Assembly: GCA_028825045.1 (NCBI GenBank)
Contig: JAPKAY010000027.1
Span: 1 to 51,172, forward strand
DNA from: Halioglobus sp.
GTDB taxonomy: Bacteria > Pseudomonadota > Gammaproteobacteria > Pseudomonadales > Halieaceae
DNA: 51,172 nucleotides
Reading direction: 5' to 3'
The translations under genes and the position numbers were made by a program. The notes beneath the pieces are model-generated. The model did no database searches and had not been told where the DNA came from. It saw only the letters and a program-made list of their open reading frames with translations. Shown in pieces: positions 7,042 through 15,962 of the stretch (position 1 is its first letter; each line of letters opens with the position of its first letter).

Positions 7042-9570
7042 TCACTGGCCGCCAAAGCGATAGGTTAGGTCAATACCGTAAGTTCGTGGAGGCGCATAGC
7101 CTTGGGTGGTGGTGCGGGCCACTCCCACCGTGGGCACGCCTCCCTGTTCGTGATCCTCGATGTCAGTCAGATTTTTCACCCAAGCGGTGATAGTGGTGCG
7201 CTCATCCGGAAGCCTCCAGGTGAGACGAGTTTCGTAAAATGTTTCCGCTGGAATGCTTACTTCGTCGGACACATAAAAACTGTCCCGGTCGAACCCACCA
7301 TAGATTTCATCGATGTAACGGACTAGAAAGGTGGGTGTAATGGTGCCCATTGCATCGGTATTGATATTGTAGTCAACCGCAACATAGGCAGTCCACTTAG
7401 GTGCGCGGGGCATCGGTTCGTCTGACCTATCGATCATAATTTGGCCGCCGCCGTTGGGATCTGGAATTTCCGAGAGGTATTCCTTAAATTCTGCATCCAG
7501 ATAGGCAATGCTACCCATGAAGCGCAGATTATCCGTTGGCAGGAAAGTGTACTCAATTTCCACACCCTTCATTTCTGCCTTTCCGGCGTTTTCAATGGAG
7601 GGTAGGGGAATGCCGAAAGTGGGATCGGGCCGAGTTGTTGTCAGTTGGATATCCTTATATTCCTGGTAGAAAATCGCGACGTTAGTGCGCAGCCTTCTAT
7701 CGAAGGCGTCAATTTTAAAGCCCCATTCCAGCATGTCGACAAACTCGGGCTTGAAGTTTTCCAGATCAATGATCCCGTCACCATCGAAATCTCCATTTCC
7801 AACTGCCACGCCGCCTGAGCGAAAGCCTGAGCTATAGGTGAGATAGGTCATTGCATTGTCCATATGCAATGTGTCTAGCACGGAGTCTGTGGCGAGGTAT
7901 TTGATACTCGCCATGGGGCTCCAGTCGTCATCATTGCGATCGTCTTTTAGTTCACCGAAAGCGCCCACTTCAAACGGCTCACCGCCGGGTCCATCGGGAT
8001 CAAAGCCGTATTGCCAGGTTGTTACTGATGTGCCGCCAGGCTCCGAGAAGGGGTGTATCACATTGGCTGCATAGATGGTGTCAAGCTCGCCAAGATAGTC
8101 TCCCTGGCCAATACTGGGTAAATAAATCTTTGATTCGCGATATTTTGTTTTACGTTCTTCCCAGGTATATCGCACTCCAGCCGTCACTATAAGGTTGTGG
8201 CTGAGGTTATAGTCAAATTGACTAAATCCTGCGTAGGCAACGTTTTCTGTTTCACGCTCGGTCAAGTTTGAACGCGCGAGCAAGATGCTGTTGGTCGCCG
8301 TTGTTGTCTCAATATAGCCGGCAAAGTCCTGCAACCAATCATCGTTGGTTTCCTCGTAGAATCCATACAGTCCGAGGGTGTAACGGAGACGGTCATCAAG
8401 CGCATCGCCAATAAACTGAAACTCCTGCGTATACTGGTCGGTGTCGTTATTCTCCGGTGAAAGTCGCCCTATGATGACAGCCGCCATACCGTCGAGGTCT
8501 TCATCGGCTGTCTGCTCTGTATTACGGTAGGCGGTTATGCTCTTAAATTGCAGGTGGTCGTTCACTTCCCAACTGAGGGTGGCGGCGGCCATAGACGTTT
8601 CAACTTTGTAAACCCCCTGGTAAAAAACCTTGGACCTGGAGTTCTGCTCGCTCTGAAATTCGTCAATGGGAAGGTCTTCCCCGCTGCGTTTACAATATTC
8701 CTCTACAGAAACTGGCGAGAGAGCATTGTAAATGCCCTCCAATGTGCCCGGATTGGGGAAGCCGGCAGCCGCTAATTCATCGCCCAACCATAGACATTTT
8801 TGACCGATGGGTTTTTGGTCGACTTTTGTGTGGTTTAAATTCAAATCCACTATAAGTGAGTCGGTGGGTAGCCAACGTAACTGACCGACGATGATATTCC
8901 TGTCCTCATCTGTGTATTGGGTGCCGTCGAGATTATTTTCGATGTAGCCATCACGGTTAACCGTCGCCAGGGACAGGCGTGACAGCAGAGTGTCTTCAAT
9001 CAGTGGAATGTCGATGGCGAGAGAGGCGTCTTTACGGTCAAGGTTGCCATAGGTGCCCTTTGCCGTGCCGCCAAATTCAGCAGAGGGCTTGATAGAGGTA
9101 TACAAGATGGCGCCTCCCGTGGTGTTTTTACCAAACAATGTACCCTGTGGTCCGCGCAGAACCTGAATGCTTTCCGTTTCGACCGCATCGAGTAACGCGC
9201 CTGAGGCGCGAGCGATATACACCTCATCGAGATAGATGCCTACCCCGGAATCGAGGGTGACGCGGGTTTCGCGTTGACCAACGCCGCGTATATAGGCATT
9301 GCCATCACCCTTTACACCGTTGCCGGCGCCCAGGTTCAGTCCCGGGACAAGGCCGTCAATATCATGCATATTTTTAATGCCAAGCGATTCCATTGTCTCG
9401 GTAGAAAATGCTGTCACTGCAACGGGCACTTCCTGTAGTGATTCCGCACGCTTCCTGGCGGTGACTACAACTTCTTCAAGGACAAGGTTCTCTGCCAGAG
9501 ATGGTAAGGAAAATGTCAGTGCAGCAAGACCGAGTGCAACCAAAAAAAAGAGTTGAGAAATACTCTTGAT
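7042..9570 (-). CDS. TonB-dependent outer-membrane receptor (start codon apparently ATC)
   Basis: A receptor with a plug domain and 22-strand barrel layout: the TonB-box-like LEEVVVTARKRAESLQEVPV, plug motif VLRGPQGTLFGKNTTGG and a C-terminal YRFGGQ. Such receptors import siderophores, glycans or hydrophobic compounds. The only conventional start in frame after the upstream stop (9583-9585) is TTG 9541-9543, which leaves a signal peptide with no positively charged N-region. If translation starts at ATC 9568-9570, the product begins MKSISQLFFLVALGLAALTF, a textbook signal peptide of an 842-residue protein, and a GGAGAG ribosome site lies exactly 5 nt upstream. Either a rare ATC start or an ATG-to-ATC change (mutation or sequence error) is implied. 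The TTG start would give 833 residues. Confidence 0.9.
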   Translation of the reverse strand: MKSISQLFFLVALGLAALTFSLPSLAENLVLEEVVVTARKRAESLQEVPVAVTAFSTETMESLGIKNMHDIDGLVPGLNLGAGNGVKGDGNAYIRGVGQRETRVTLDSGVGIYLDEVYIARASGALLDAVETESIQVLRGPQGTLFGKNTTGGAILYTSIKPSAEFGGTAKGTYGNLDRKDASLAIDIPLIEDTLLSRLSLATVNRDGYIENNLDGTQYTDEDRNIIVGQLRWLPTDSLIVDLNLNHTKVDQKPIGQKCLWLGDELAAAGFPNPGTLEGIYNALSPVSVEEYCKRSGEDLPIDEFQSEQNSRSKVFYQGVYKVETSMAAATLSWEVNDHLQFKSITAYRNTEQTADEDLDGMAAVIIGRLSPENNDTDQYTQEFQFIGDALDDRLRYTLGLYGFYEETNDDWLQDFAGYIETTTATNSILLARSNLTERETENVAYAGFSQFDYNLSHNLIVTAGVRYTWEERKTKYRESKIYLPSIGQGDYLGELDTIYAANVIHPFSEPGGTSVTTWQYGFDPDGPGGEPFEVGAFGELKDDRNDDDWSPMASIKYLATDSVLDTLHMDNAMTYLTYSSGFRSGGVAVGNGDFDGDGIIDLENFKPEFVDMLEWGFKIDAFDRRLRTNVAIFYQEYKDIQLTTTRPDPTFGIPLPSIENAGKAEMKGVEIEYTFLPTDNLRFMGSIAYLDAEFKEYLSEIPDPNGGGQIMIDRSDEPMPRAPKWTAYVAVDYNINTDAMGTITPTFLVRYIDEIYGGFDRDSFYVSDEVSIPAETFYETRLTWRLPDERTTITAWVKNLTDIEDHEQGGVPTVGVARTTTQGYAPPRTYGIDLTYRFGGQ

Positions 9571-9575
9571 AGAGA

Positions 9576-9581
9576 CTCTCC
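9576..9581 (-). promoter_or_regulatory. Ribosome binding site pointing to ATC start at 9570
   Basis: On the minus strand GGAGAG is followed by a 5-nt spacer and ATC AAG AGT. No comparable site precedes the TTG at 9543. This placement is the main reason for choosing 9570 as the receptor's start. Confidence 0.5.
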
Positions 9582-9626
9582 ACTATTCGTTATTTTTATG
9601 CATCGAATAAGTTATAAGCATAGTTT

Positions 9627-9640
9627 GTGCGCATGCGCAC
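9627..9640. promoter_or_regulatory. Perfect 14-bp palindrome GTGCGCATGCGCAC, candidate operator
   Basis: A self-complementary 14-mer 57 bp upstream of the receptor start. On the minus strand a TATAAC hexamer (9611-9616) could be the -10 box; the position 17 bp upstream of it falls inside the palindrome. A repressor bound here would therefore cover the -35 region. The operator role is inferred from position and symmetry only. Confidence 0.35.
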
Positions 9641-9830
9641 GTCCAGAATGATTGGAAAATGGCGTTCTGAGCGTGTCGGATGGAGCTCGATTAGAGGGGG
9701 CAGCAGCAATAGGCGCTAGCACTGCACATTGATGAGAAGAACAGAAATTTCTGAGCATTAGCAATTTATTTTTGGCGAGTCCTTCCTCAGATGTGGCAAT
9801 CTCGCCTATGCAAGATGTGTCGCCTTAGTC

Positions 9831-10214
9831 TCAGTGATTTGATTTAAAAACCCAGAAATAGCTAAGACAAAGACTCCAGCAAACCATGGCAAGCCCGGCA
9901 CAAAATTGGACTACCATATAATGGAACGTGTCCTGCAGGGTGCCAAAGTACATGATTAAGCCGTTGAGCAGTATGCTGCCAGCGCCCATGAGTAGAAAGC
10001 GGGTCAGCGCCAGCCTATGATCGGCTTCAGACTCGAACGTCCAATGATAGTGTAGTAGATAGTTGTAGCTAACGGCTATCAATGAAGCGAACGTACTCGC
10101 TAGAAGGGCCGATATGCCCAGACCTTCAACTAAGCCGAACGTCAGTCCAAGGAAAATGAAGCCCGTGCTTCCCCCGACAAATAGGAAGCGAAGAATGAAG
10201 GAGTATTTGGCCAT
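9831..10214 (-). CDS. GtrA-like membrane protein (polyprenyl-linked sugar flippase family)
   Basis: A 127-residue protein with four predicted membrane helices (about residues 7-29, 33-54, 73-92 and 100-121) and the family's FLFVGGSTGF and SYNYLLHYHWTF segments. GtrA-family proteins are thought to flip undecaprenyl- or polyprenyl-phosphate-linked sugars made by GtrB-type transferases to the periplasmic side. ATG 10214 was chosen over the TTG one codon earlier. A GtrB-like gene (14939) and a large membrane transferase candidate (16775) lie in the same island, though not in one operon. It is followed by about 260 bp and then the TonB receptor on the same strand, and lies about 250 bp downstream of the methyltransferase on that strand. 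Confidence 0.85.
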   Translation of the reverse strand: MAKYSFILRFLFVGGSTGFIFLGLTFGLVEGLGISALLASTFASLIAVSYNYLLHYHWTFESEADHRLALTRFLLMGAGSILLNGLIMYFGTLQDTFHYMVVQFCAGLAMVCWSLCLSYFWVFKSNH

Positions 10215-10460
10215 CAAATAGTCATCTCAAAAAATTTTATACTGAAAAATAAAGCAAGACTATTGCTGCGAAAGTGATGCTTATAGAAGATCTTCGCATG
10301 GTGATCCAATTGTCAGCAATGGGGTGTCCCCTTGAATTATAAACCGGAAAAACACGCGGCAGGGAAACATTGTAGGGTGTCGACAATACATATCGTTCAC
10401 AAAAATAGATTTTCACCATGGAATTGGAAAAACCTTCAGAAGGTAGAAATCTGCATGCAT

Positions 10461-11366
10461 TCAGGTCCCGAAGCGTTTCGAACGACATACAACACCTTGG
10501 AGAAACCATGAGTTAAAAAGAGGTGATAGTTTATACAAAATCGCCACCGCCAGCCTCTGCATAGGTCGCAAGGTCAATGTAGGGAGAGGAAGGTTCTGGT
10601 TAAAGCGGTGTATCGTCTCAAACCCAGCCCGGTCCAGAGCATGCTCCAAACTCTGGCGGTTAAAATGGTTGAGGTGATGAACTTCGCAGATTCGCTCCAG
10701 TGCTGAAAAGCTGCGCCCTCCGCTTACCCGATAGATAAACTTTGATAATGCAAAAATCATTGAGTTTGAGTCAACAGTCATGCAGATAAAAATGCCGTCA
10801 TCGGACAAGTTCCTCCGAATACCTTCAAGGAATGGTACCGGGTCAGGGACGTGCTCAATCACATAGATATTCGTTATCACCGGGAAGGGCTCTGCAGCGC
10901 TATAATTCTCGATCAGGGCTGCTTGAAGCCGCGGAATATTCAATTGCTCTGTTCCGTGTCGGATCGCCTCCTCGCTTACATCGACCCCACAGCTTTCATA
11001 CCCCAGAGCCCCAAAATGCCTGGGCAGATAACCTATTGCCGTGCCCACATCCAGCGTGCGTAACTCCTCCCGCGGCTTAGGCATGTACTTTTGGATTAGG
11101 CTATCAAGCTGGTCAAATAGAACCTCTTCGGGGTTGTCCCAATGTTCGGTGTTGCTCTCGAGAAAGTAATCAGCCTCGTAGGCTTCAGGTTCCACTTTTA
11201 AACGTGAAAAAAGATGGGTGCAATGCGGGCAAACCAATAGATCGAAGCGCGGTAATGAATAGTCCGCGCGCGCACCCCGAGAGGAGCAAATTGGACAGAC
11301 ATCAGCAGGGGTATGAATCCCCTCCCCGGGTGCGCCTTTTTGGTCAGGGTTTGTTTCAGTGGCCAC
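10461..11366 (-). CDS. Class I SAM-dependent methyltransferase with N-terminal zinc ribbon
   Basis: A 301-residue protein starting at GTG 11366, preceded by AAGGAG at a 7-nt spacing. The N-terminus has two CxxC pairs (C24/C27 and C46/C49), a rubredoxin-like zinc knuckle common in methyltransferases of sugar- or polyketide-modification clusters. The SAM fold follows, with motif I LDVGTAIGYLPRHF near residue 104 and the post-motif VYVIEHVPDP-like segment (NIYVIEHVPDPVPF). The C-terminal 60 residues are hydrophobic and basic. It sits between the GtrA-like gene and the second radical SAM gene on the same strand, suggesting a joint role in modifying a surface glycan or lipid. Substrate unknown. 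Confidence 0.85.
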   Translation of the reverse strand: MATETNPDQKGAPGEGIHTPADVCPICSSRGARADYSLPRFDLLVCPHCTHLFSRLKVEPEAYEADYFLESNTEHWDNPEEVLFDQLDSLIQKYMPKPREELRTLDVGTAIGYLPRHFGALGYESCGVDVSEEAIRHGTEQLNIPRLQAALIENYSAAEPFPVITNIYVIEHVPDPVPFLEGIRRNLSDDGIFICMTVDSNSMIFALSKFIYRVSGGRSFSALERICEVHHLNHFNRQSLEHALDRAGFETIHRFNQNLPLPTLTLRPMQRLAVAILYKLSPLFNSWFLQGVVCRSKRFGT

Positions 11367-11611
11367 TGGATTACTCCTTATGTATCTTAGAGACGCTAAC
11401 TAACCCACTGTGTATGTGGGGATCCCACAATTTACGGTTGCCACTACGAATCTTCAAGCACAACATGAAATTGAGTATCTATTGGCGGGAAGCGGCAAGG
11501 GCCATGCAGGGACAAATAGAAAGAACGCGGGGTGAATCCGCTGACGTAATTTTTATACCTTGAGGCGACGTTGCCGGATTTATAATGGATTCGCGCCTTA
11601 TCGAGTAGCAC

Positions 11612-13231
11612 TTACCGGAATATCAACCGAAAAATCTTGCGGTACATATGACGGTAGGCGTAGAAGGTACGGTTATCGAATACTAATTTATTGATACCAT
11701 TCTTGGTATCCTTTTTGTAGCGGGCGTAGATGGTTTTTAGTACCCGTTCTGTCTTGGTTTTTTCGATACCACGTAACACGTTAAAGATTGTGCCAGCGAA
11801 CTGCACTGGATGGTAAATAATACGTGTGAGAAGAAAACTCATGTACGCTTTTTTCCGCACCCAATCTAACTCTTTGCTCCCAACTTCGTCGTTGAAGGAT
11901 ACGGCTTTGGCAAGGTCGCCCACTGTGAGTAGATCTAACCAATCCAGGTCTTTGATTTTATGTTTGCTGGGCTCCCATAAAGGAGTGCCCGGAAGCGGTA
12001 TAAACAGGCCAAAGTTCACTTCGTCTACGCCCACTCTGGCCAGTTCTCGAGCATACTTGATGGTCATTTCCATGTCTTCGCGGGTTTCACCGGGCAGCCC
12101 GAGCACAAAGTACGCAGCTACTTTCAGCCCGAGTTTGTGGGCGGTAGCGCCACAGTCCCTGAGGTGATCCAGATCAAAATCCTTGCCCTTTTGTATGATA
12201 TCAGTCAGAACTCGAGGAGAACCGCTTTCCGGTGCCAGAGTAACGTGCTCACAGCCACTTTCCTTCATTGCCCGAAGCATTTCTTCGTCGATACGGCTGG
12301 CTCGAATTCCATTGGGGGTTTGCCAGCTAATATCCAGTTTCCGGCGTTTGATTTCATCACAGATTTGAATCAACCGTTTGACGTTGATGGTCATATTGTC
12401 ATCTTCAAAATGGAATTCGCGAATATTCCATTTTTCAATGCAGTGTTCTATTTCATCCGCTACGTCGGTTGCGCTGCGAGACACCCAGCGAGTTTTTCGA
12501 GAGGCACAAAAAGTGCAGCCATAGGGGCAGCCACGGGAACTGATCATGGAGGTCCAACGGCCATTGGAGTAGCCATGGGACTCCTGAGCCTTAATGTACT
12601 CTTCCATTGGTAGCAGATGGCGAGAGGGAAACGGAATAGTGTCGCTGTTCAGTTTGGTATTGCGTACCAGTTTCTCGGTACCCATCACACAGGTGCCATT
12701 TTCATCCAGGTAGGCAAGGTTGCTAATATCGCCACCAATATTACTCTGGAACAGCACGTTGTCCTGCAGCAGCTTCTGACACAGGTAAAGGAAGGGGTTT
12801 TCTCCTTCACCCAGCACGACAAAGTCGACGAGGTCGCGGTCTTCATCCAGAATTTCAGCGTAAAGCGCGCTGGGATGTGGGCCACCCAAAACGATTTGTA
12901 TATCACTATTGAAAGCCCTGATTTGCCGGCACAGTTCCTGTACCACAGGGTAGGCAAAAGAGAACAAATTGGAAATTCCGACGACTTTTACCTCATCGTC
13001 GAGCCGTGCCACGATGTCCTCAAAACTCAATCCGCGCACGAAGGTCTCTTTCTCAAACGCATTGATGGTGCCGGGCTCCAGCCCAACCGCATCGATGATG
13101 TCTACGGAGAGATCGTTTTGCTCCAAAATTGCCGCAAGATAGGCAATACCCAGCGGTGGGGTGATACCACTGGCCACCTGGTTCTTGGTAAACACCTGGG
13201 GCGGGTTGATCAAGATAACCTGATGACTCAT
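11612..13231 (-). CDS. B12-binding-type radical SAM protein (BchE/HpnJ-like architecture)
   Basis: A 539-residue protein. The N-terminal part (ILINPPQVFT, GITPPLGIAYLAAIL, IVLGGPHPSAL) is the cobalamin-binding-type domain; the radical SAM cluster is C235-x3-C239-x2-C242 in RGCPYGCTFCA. Further core motifs are HFEDDNMTIN and GLPGETREDME, both usual in this class. Members include lipid and natural-product methyltransferases and hopanoid or bacteriochlorophyll enzymes. Candidate promoter elements (TGTACA-N17-TATACT on the minus strand) lie about 105 bp upstream, leaving a leader with a hairpin. It is flanked by two methyltransferases on the same strand. Confidence 0.87.
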   Translation of the reverse strand: MSHQVILINPPQVFTKNQVASGITPPLGIAYLAAILEQNDLSVDIIDAVGLEPGTINAFEKETFVRGLSFEDIVARLDDEVKVVGISNLFSFAYPVVQELCRQIRAFNSDIQIVLGGPHPSALYAEILDEDRDLVDFVVLGEGENPFLYLCQKLLQDNVLFQSNIGGDISNLAYLDENGTCVMGTEKLVRNTKLNSDTIPFPSRHLLPMEEYIKAQESHGYSNGRWTSMISSRGCPYGCTFCASRKTRWVSRSATDVADEIEHCIEKWNIREFHFEDDNMTINVKRLIQICDEIKRRKLDISWQTPNGIRASRIDEEMLRAMKESGCEHVTLAPESGSPRVLTDIIQKGKDFDLDHLRDCGATAHKLGLKVAAYFVLGLPGETREDMEMTIKYARELARVGVDEVNFGLFIPLPGTPLWEPSKHKIKDLDWLDLLTVGDLAKAVSFNDEVGSKELDWVRKKAYMSFLLTRIIYHPVQFAGTIFNVLRGIEKTKTERVLKTIYARYKKDTKNGINKLVFDNRTFYAYRHMYRKIFRLIFR

Positions 13232-13292
13232 GGTTGTTGACCTGAGTTGAGCATGTTGAGTGACCTGTTTTTGTTGGCTTCCTTTTTCTAAT

Positions 13293-13313
13293 AACCCTTA
13301 CTTTTCAAGGGTT
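13293..13313 (-). promoter_or_regulatory. Leader hairpin AACCCTT-N7-AAGGGTT upstream of the radical SAM gene
   Basis: Perfect 7-bp arms (13293-13299 and 13307-13313) enclose a 7-nt loop, about 60 nt before the ATG at 13231 and downstream of the putative promoter. In plus orientation four T follow, so it might instead be a weak terminator. Function uncertain. Confidence 0.3.
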
Positions 13314-13336
13314 TTGGAGGCATTTATACTAACTAT

Positions 13337-13365
13337 AGTATAGAAAATATTGGCTAAATTGTACA
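13337..13365 (-). promoter_or_regulatory. Candidate sigma-70 promoter for the radical SAM gene
   Basis: Read on the minus strand: TGTACA (13365-13360), 17-bp spacer, TATACT (13342-13337). These match TTGACA at four and TATAAT at five positions. The -10 hexamer is one arm of the inverted repeat TATACT-N6-AGTATA at 13325-13342, which resembles the repeat at 906-925. Confidence 0.35.
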
Positions 13366-13609
13366 GGTAGCCCCCGCGCCTCCAAGAAGCACCAAAAACC
13401 GCTCTTATTGGGAGGTCACCTATGCAGTTGTAAGCGAAATGGCCGCATTGCTCAAATTAGTTGGCCCACACTGTGAGGGGGTTCACACCTGACGCACTCC
13501 CAGTGCCGTCGTGGCGGCGTCAAACTGCTCAAAGCGAGACATTATCTGATTTTGAAAAACAGTGGCCGTGGTCACTGATTTAGTAAGTGTTGGGCTTGGT
13601 CTGTGCAAC
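13366..13609. other. Intergenic stretch, no gene seen
   Basis: Together with the promoter and leader above, about 390 bp separate the radical SAM and methyltransferase genes. No supportable reading frame or RNA gene was seen. The sequence is not obviously an insertion-sequence end. Confidence 0.4.
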
Positions 13610-13630
13610 AAAACTAGGAAACTTAGTTTT
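13610..13630 (-). terminator. Hairpin AAAACTA-N7-TAGTTTT at the methyltransferase stop codon
   Basis: Seven-base perfect arms (13610-13616, 13624-13630) overlap the TAA stop (13623-13625) of the minus-strand methyltransferase, with a short T run on each side. The stem is A/T-rich, so it is a weak intrinsic terminator at best. Confidence 0.35.
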
Positions 13631-14432
13631 TCTTTCCTTTGACGCTCCAGCTATAGCCATGCCGATGATGAATTTCGATATCCTGGAATCCTGCCGTTGC
13701 CAGAAGGCCAATTGCCTCATGCTTTCTGTAATACTTCAAATAGCTCGGGTTCAGCTGATCGTAAATCACCAAACGTCGCTTTTTGGAGGACATGGGCCAC
13801 CAAATTTTATCAATATACTGTTTCAAAGGTAGTGGAAAGAGCTTGCAAGCCAGGCGGTAGATGCACATTGCCCCGTAAAGCAATTGAACAATCAATATCA
13901 AAACAAAATGAGGTAAGTAGGTTGTGAACTTTCTTAGCGGTTGGACGAGCCCTAGATATAGTTCATTACCTTCATAGCTACAAAGCCAGAAAAATATTTC
14001 GCCACCAGGTTTTAAGGCATCGTAACATCGCTTAACTGTTTCACTGGGCTCACTGATAAACTCTATCACCCCAATAGAAATGACAAAGTCGGCTGATTCG
14101 TGGATTGTCCATTCATCTCCACGCTTATTCAGAAAAGTCACGTCTTGTCCACGGTCCATTGAAGCAACGTTGTTCTTCAATTTTTCGAAAGCGCCCGGGG
14201 CTGGCTCGACTGCATAAACATGGGATGCGCCTGACTCGAGCAGCATACCCACTATGCGTCCAGTACCACTGCCGATGTCCACGACGCTTTTCCCTGTAAA
14301 ATCATCGGTATGGAGTAAGGGAGAGACGATGTCAGAAAAAAGCGCTAAGGAGGCATACCAGCCATCGTTATCATCGTAACGTGTCCATTGGTTATCGAAA
14401 TCCTGGATGGTCTTTTCATCTAAGGTTGGCAT
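13623..14432 (-). CDS. Class I SAM-dependent methyltransferase
   Basis: A 269-residue protein with motif I VVDIGSGTGRIVGMLL near residue 50 and the acidic ribose-binding segment VYAVEPAPGAFEKL after it. Residues about 168-195 form a hydrophobic stretch (FVLILIVQLLYGAMCIY), suggesting membrane association and a lipid-linked or surface substrate. The N-terminus QDFDNQWTRY is common in methyltransferases of glycan clusters. ATG 14432 has a modest GGAA site upstream. The gene is divergent from the GtrB-like gene across about 500 bp. Substrate unknown. Confidence 0.82.
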   Translation of the reverse strand: MPTLDEKTIQDFDNQWTRYDDNDGWYASLALFSDIVSPLLHTDDFTGKSVVDIGSGTGRIVGMLLESGASHVYAVEPAPGAFEKLKNNVASMDRGQDVTFLNKRGDEWTIHESADFVISIGVIEFISEPSETVKRCYDALKPGGEIFFWLCSYEGNELYLGLVQPLRKFTTYLPHFVLILIVQLLYGAMCIYRLACKLFPLPLKQYIDKIWWPMSSKKRRLVIYDQLNPSYLKYYRKHEAIGLLATAGFQDIEIHHRHGYSWSVKGKKN

Positions 14433-14938
14433 TTATCAGGTTCCATTAAGCGGTGATGCTTTTATTTAGAGTTCCAGCGGGAGATAGAAGGCTATGGCTA
14501 ACAGGGTTAGATCCTAGTAGTGCTAATAGTAGCATCTTCATTGAATATTGCTGCCCCGTCTTTCGAGCCTGCAGCAACATCGTGGAAGGCCTATAGTATG
14601 ACTGATGGCGCCGCCTGTAGCCCGAGCCACCCAAAATCTGCAACCAAGATCACATTCCTTGTAATTTCCGGCGGGAGATTCAGGGATTGACCACAAATCA
14701 TTCGCCTCGCTGTTGAAGCACTGCGTTGCAAATGTTTCAATTTGATGTTGGGTCAACATATACTGATTGCAACGATAGTAGCCACTGAATGAAACGAGAA
14801 TCTGGAGTTGCGGTCAGTGGCTTTAGGGTCCGATGGTTTTGAAAAAGACGCATAGGGGTAATCCCTCTTGCGGGACGAAAGAAGGCAGCAGAGCCTAGGT
14901 ATGGCATAGTTGTACAAAGAACTTAAAAGGTGACATCC
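14433..14938. other. Divergent intergenic region, no gene supported
   Basis: About 505 bp between the divergent methyltransferase and GtrB-like genes. A minus-strand frame (14538-14759) begins MLTQHQIETFATQCF, faintly like the start of phytanoyl-CoA dioxygenases, but nothing after it supports that. The promoters of both flanking genes should lie here. Confidence 0.4.
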
Positions 14939-15943
14939 ATGGCATCCGATCAAAAACTCGTGCTAGCCATAGTAGTGCCCTGTCTTAATGAGGGTTTAAC
15001 CCTGCCCACTACGGCTAGGGAGCTCAAGGCAAAGCTGGAGGCGCTCATTGAACGCAACATCATCGACCAGACTTCAAGGATTTACTTTGTCGACGATGGC
15101 AGTACAGACAACACCTGGGCTTATATTTCGGATCTTGTTGATAACAATGAGTGTTTTGTTGGGATCAAATTGACGAGAAATTGCGGCCATCAGTACGCTT
15201 TGTATGCTGGCTTGTTGCAAGCAGAAGGCGATGCCATTATTTCGATTGATGCGGATTTACAAGATGACATCAACGCAATCGATGCCATGCTGGAAAAGTA
15301 TCAGGAGGGTAACGAGGTCGTGCTGGGGGTGCGCAAAGACAGACAGACTGACGGTAAGTTCAAGCGCCGGAGCGCCGCATTACATTACTGGCTGTCGGCC
15401 CGCTTCGGCATGGAGGCGATACCGAATCACGCTGACTTCCGGCTCATGAGTAGAAGGGCCGTCGACATGCTGGGACAGTTCCGTGAGAAGAATCTGTATC
15501 TGCGCGGAATCGTACCATTGCTGGGTTTGAAGACGTCGCTGGTACATTACAAGCGAGGACCCAGATTGGCGGGGGAGACTAAGTATGGTTTGAAGGCCAT
15601 GCTGTCCCTGTCCGCTCAGGGCATCACTTCGTTCTCCATCGCCCCGCTGCGATTTATCTCAGTCCTGGGCCTATTTGTATTTGTGACTTCAACAGGACTG
15701 GGTCTCTTGGCTCTTTTTGCGGCTCTAACCGGTAATAATCCTGGGCTTCCCGGATGGGCTTCTACGGTTGTGCCTATTTACCTTTTGGGCGGTTTACAGT
15801 TGTTGGCAATTGGTGTGGCAGGCGAATACATCGGTAAGACCTACATGGAAGTGAAAAATCGGCCCACCTATCAGATAGAGAAAATTAGCAAACATGCCTC
15901 GGATGCTGAAAGTGAGCGAAGAAAAACCGGCTCATCGGTGTAG
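14939..15943 (+). CDS. GtrB-like polyprenyl-phosphate glycosyltransferase (GT2, DPM1-type)
   Basis: A 334-residue family-2 transferase. The N-terminus VPCLNEGLTLPTTARELKAKL and FVDDGSTDNTW are the nucleotide-sugar site, IDADLQDD is the metal-binding DxD region, and two membrane helices lie at about residues 230-255 and 265-295 before a cytoplasmic tail. This is the layout of GtrB/ArnC enzymes, which load a sugar onto undecaprenyl phosphate on the inner face of the membrane. ATG 14939 is preferred to GTG 14930 because AAAAGG lies about 8 nt upstream of it. It is followed after 19 bp by a methyltransferase, probably in one operon. Confidence 0.87.
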   Translation: MASDQKLVLAIVVPCLNEGLTLPTTARELKAKLEALIERNIIDQTSRIYFVDDGSTDNTWAYISDLVDNNECFVGIKLTRNCGHQYALYAGLLQAEGDAIISIDADLQDDINAIDAMLEKYQEGNEVVLGVRKDRQTDGKFKRRSAALHYWLSARFGMEAIPNHADFRLMSRRAVDMLGQFREKNLYLRGIVPLLGLKTSLVHYKRGPRLAGETKYGLKAMLSLSAQGITSFSIAPLRFISVLGLFVFVTSTGLGLLALFAALTGNNPGLPGWASTVVPIYLLGGLQLLAIGVAGEYIGKTYMEVKNRPTYQIEKISKHASDAESERRKTGSSV

Positions 15944-15962
15944 GGGTAAGGAATATTTCAGC

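Noticed and set aside
13366..13609. Possible insertion-sequence remnant
   Set aside because: No terminal repeats, target duplication or transposase motif could be seen.
14538..14759. Minus-strand frame beginning MLTQHQIETFATQCF, like a phytanoyl-CoA dioxygenase start
   Set aside because: Only about ten residues are suggestive; the rest has no iron-binding motif or family similarity.
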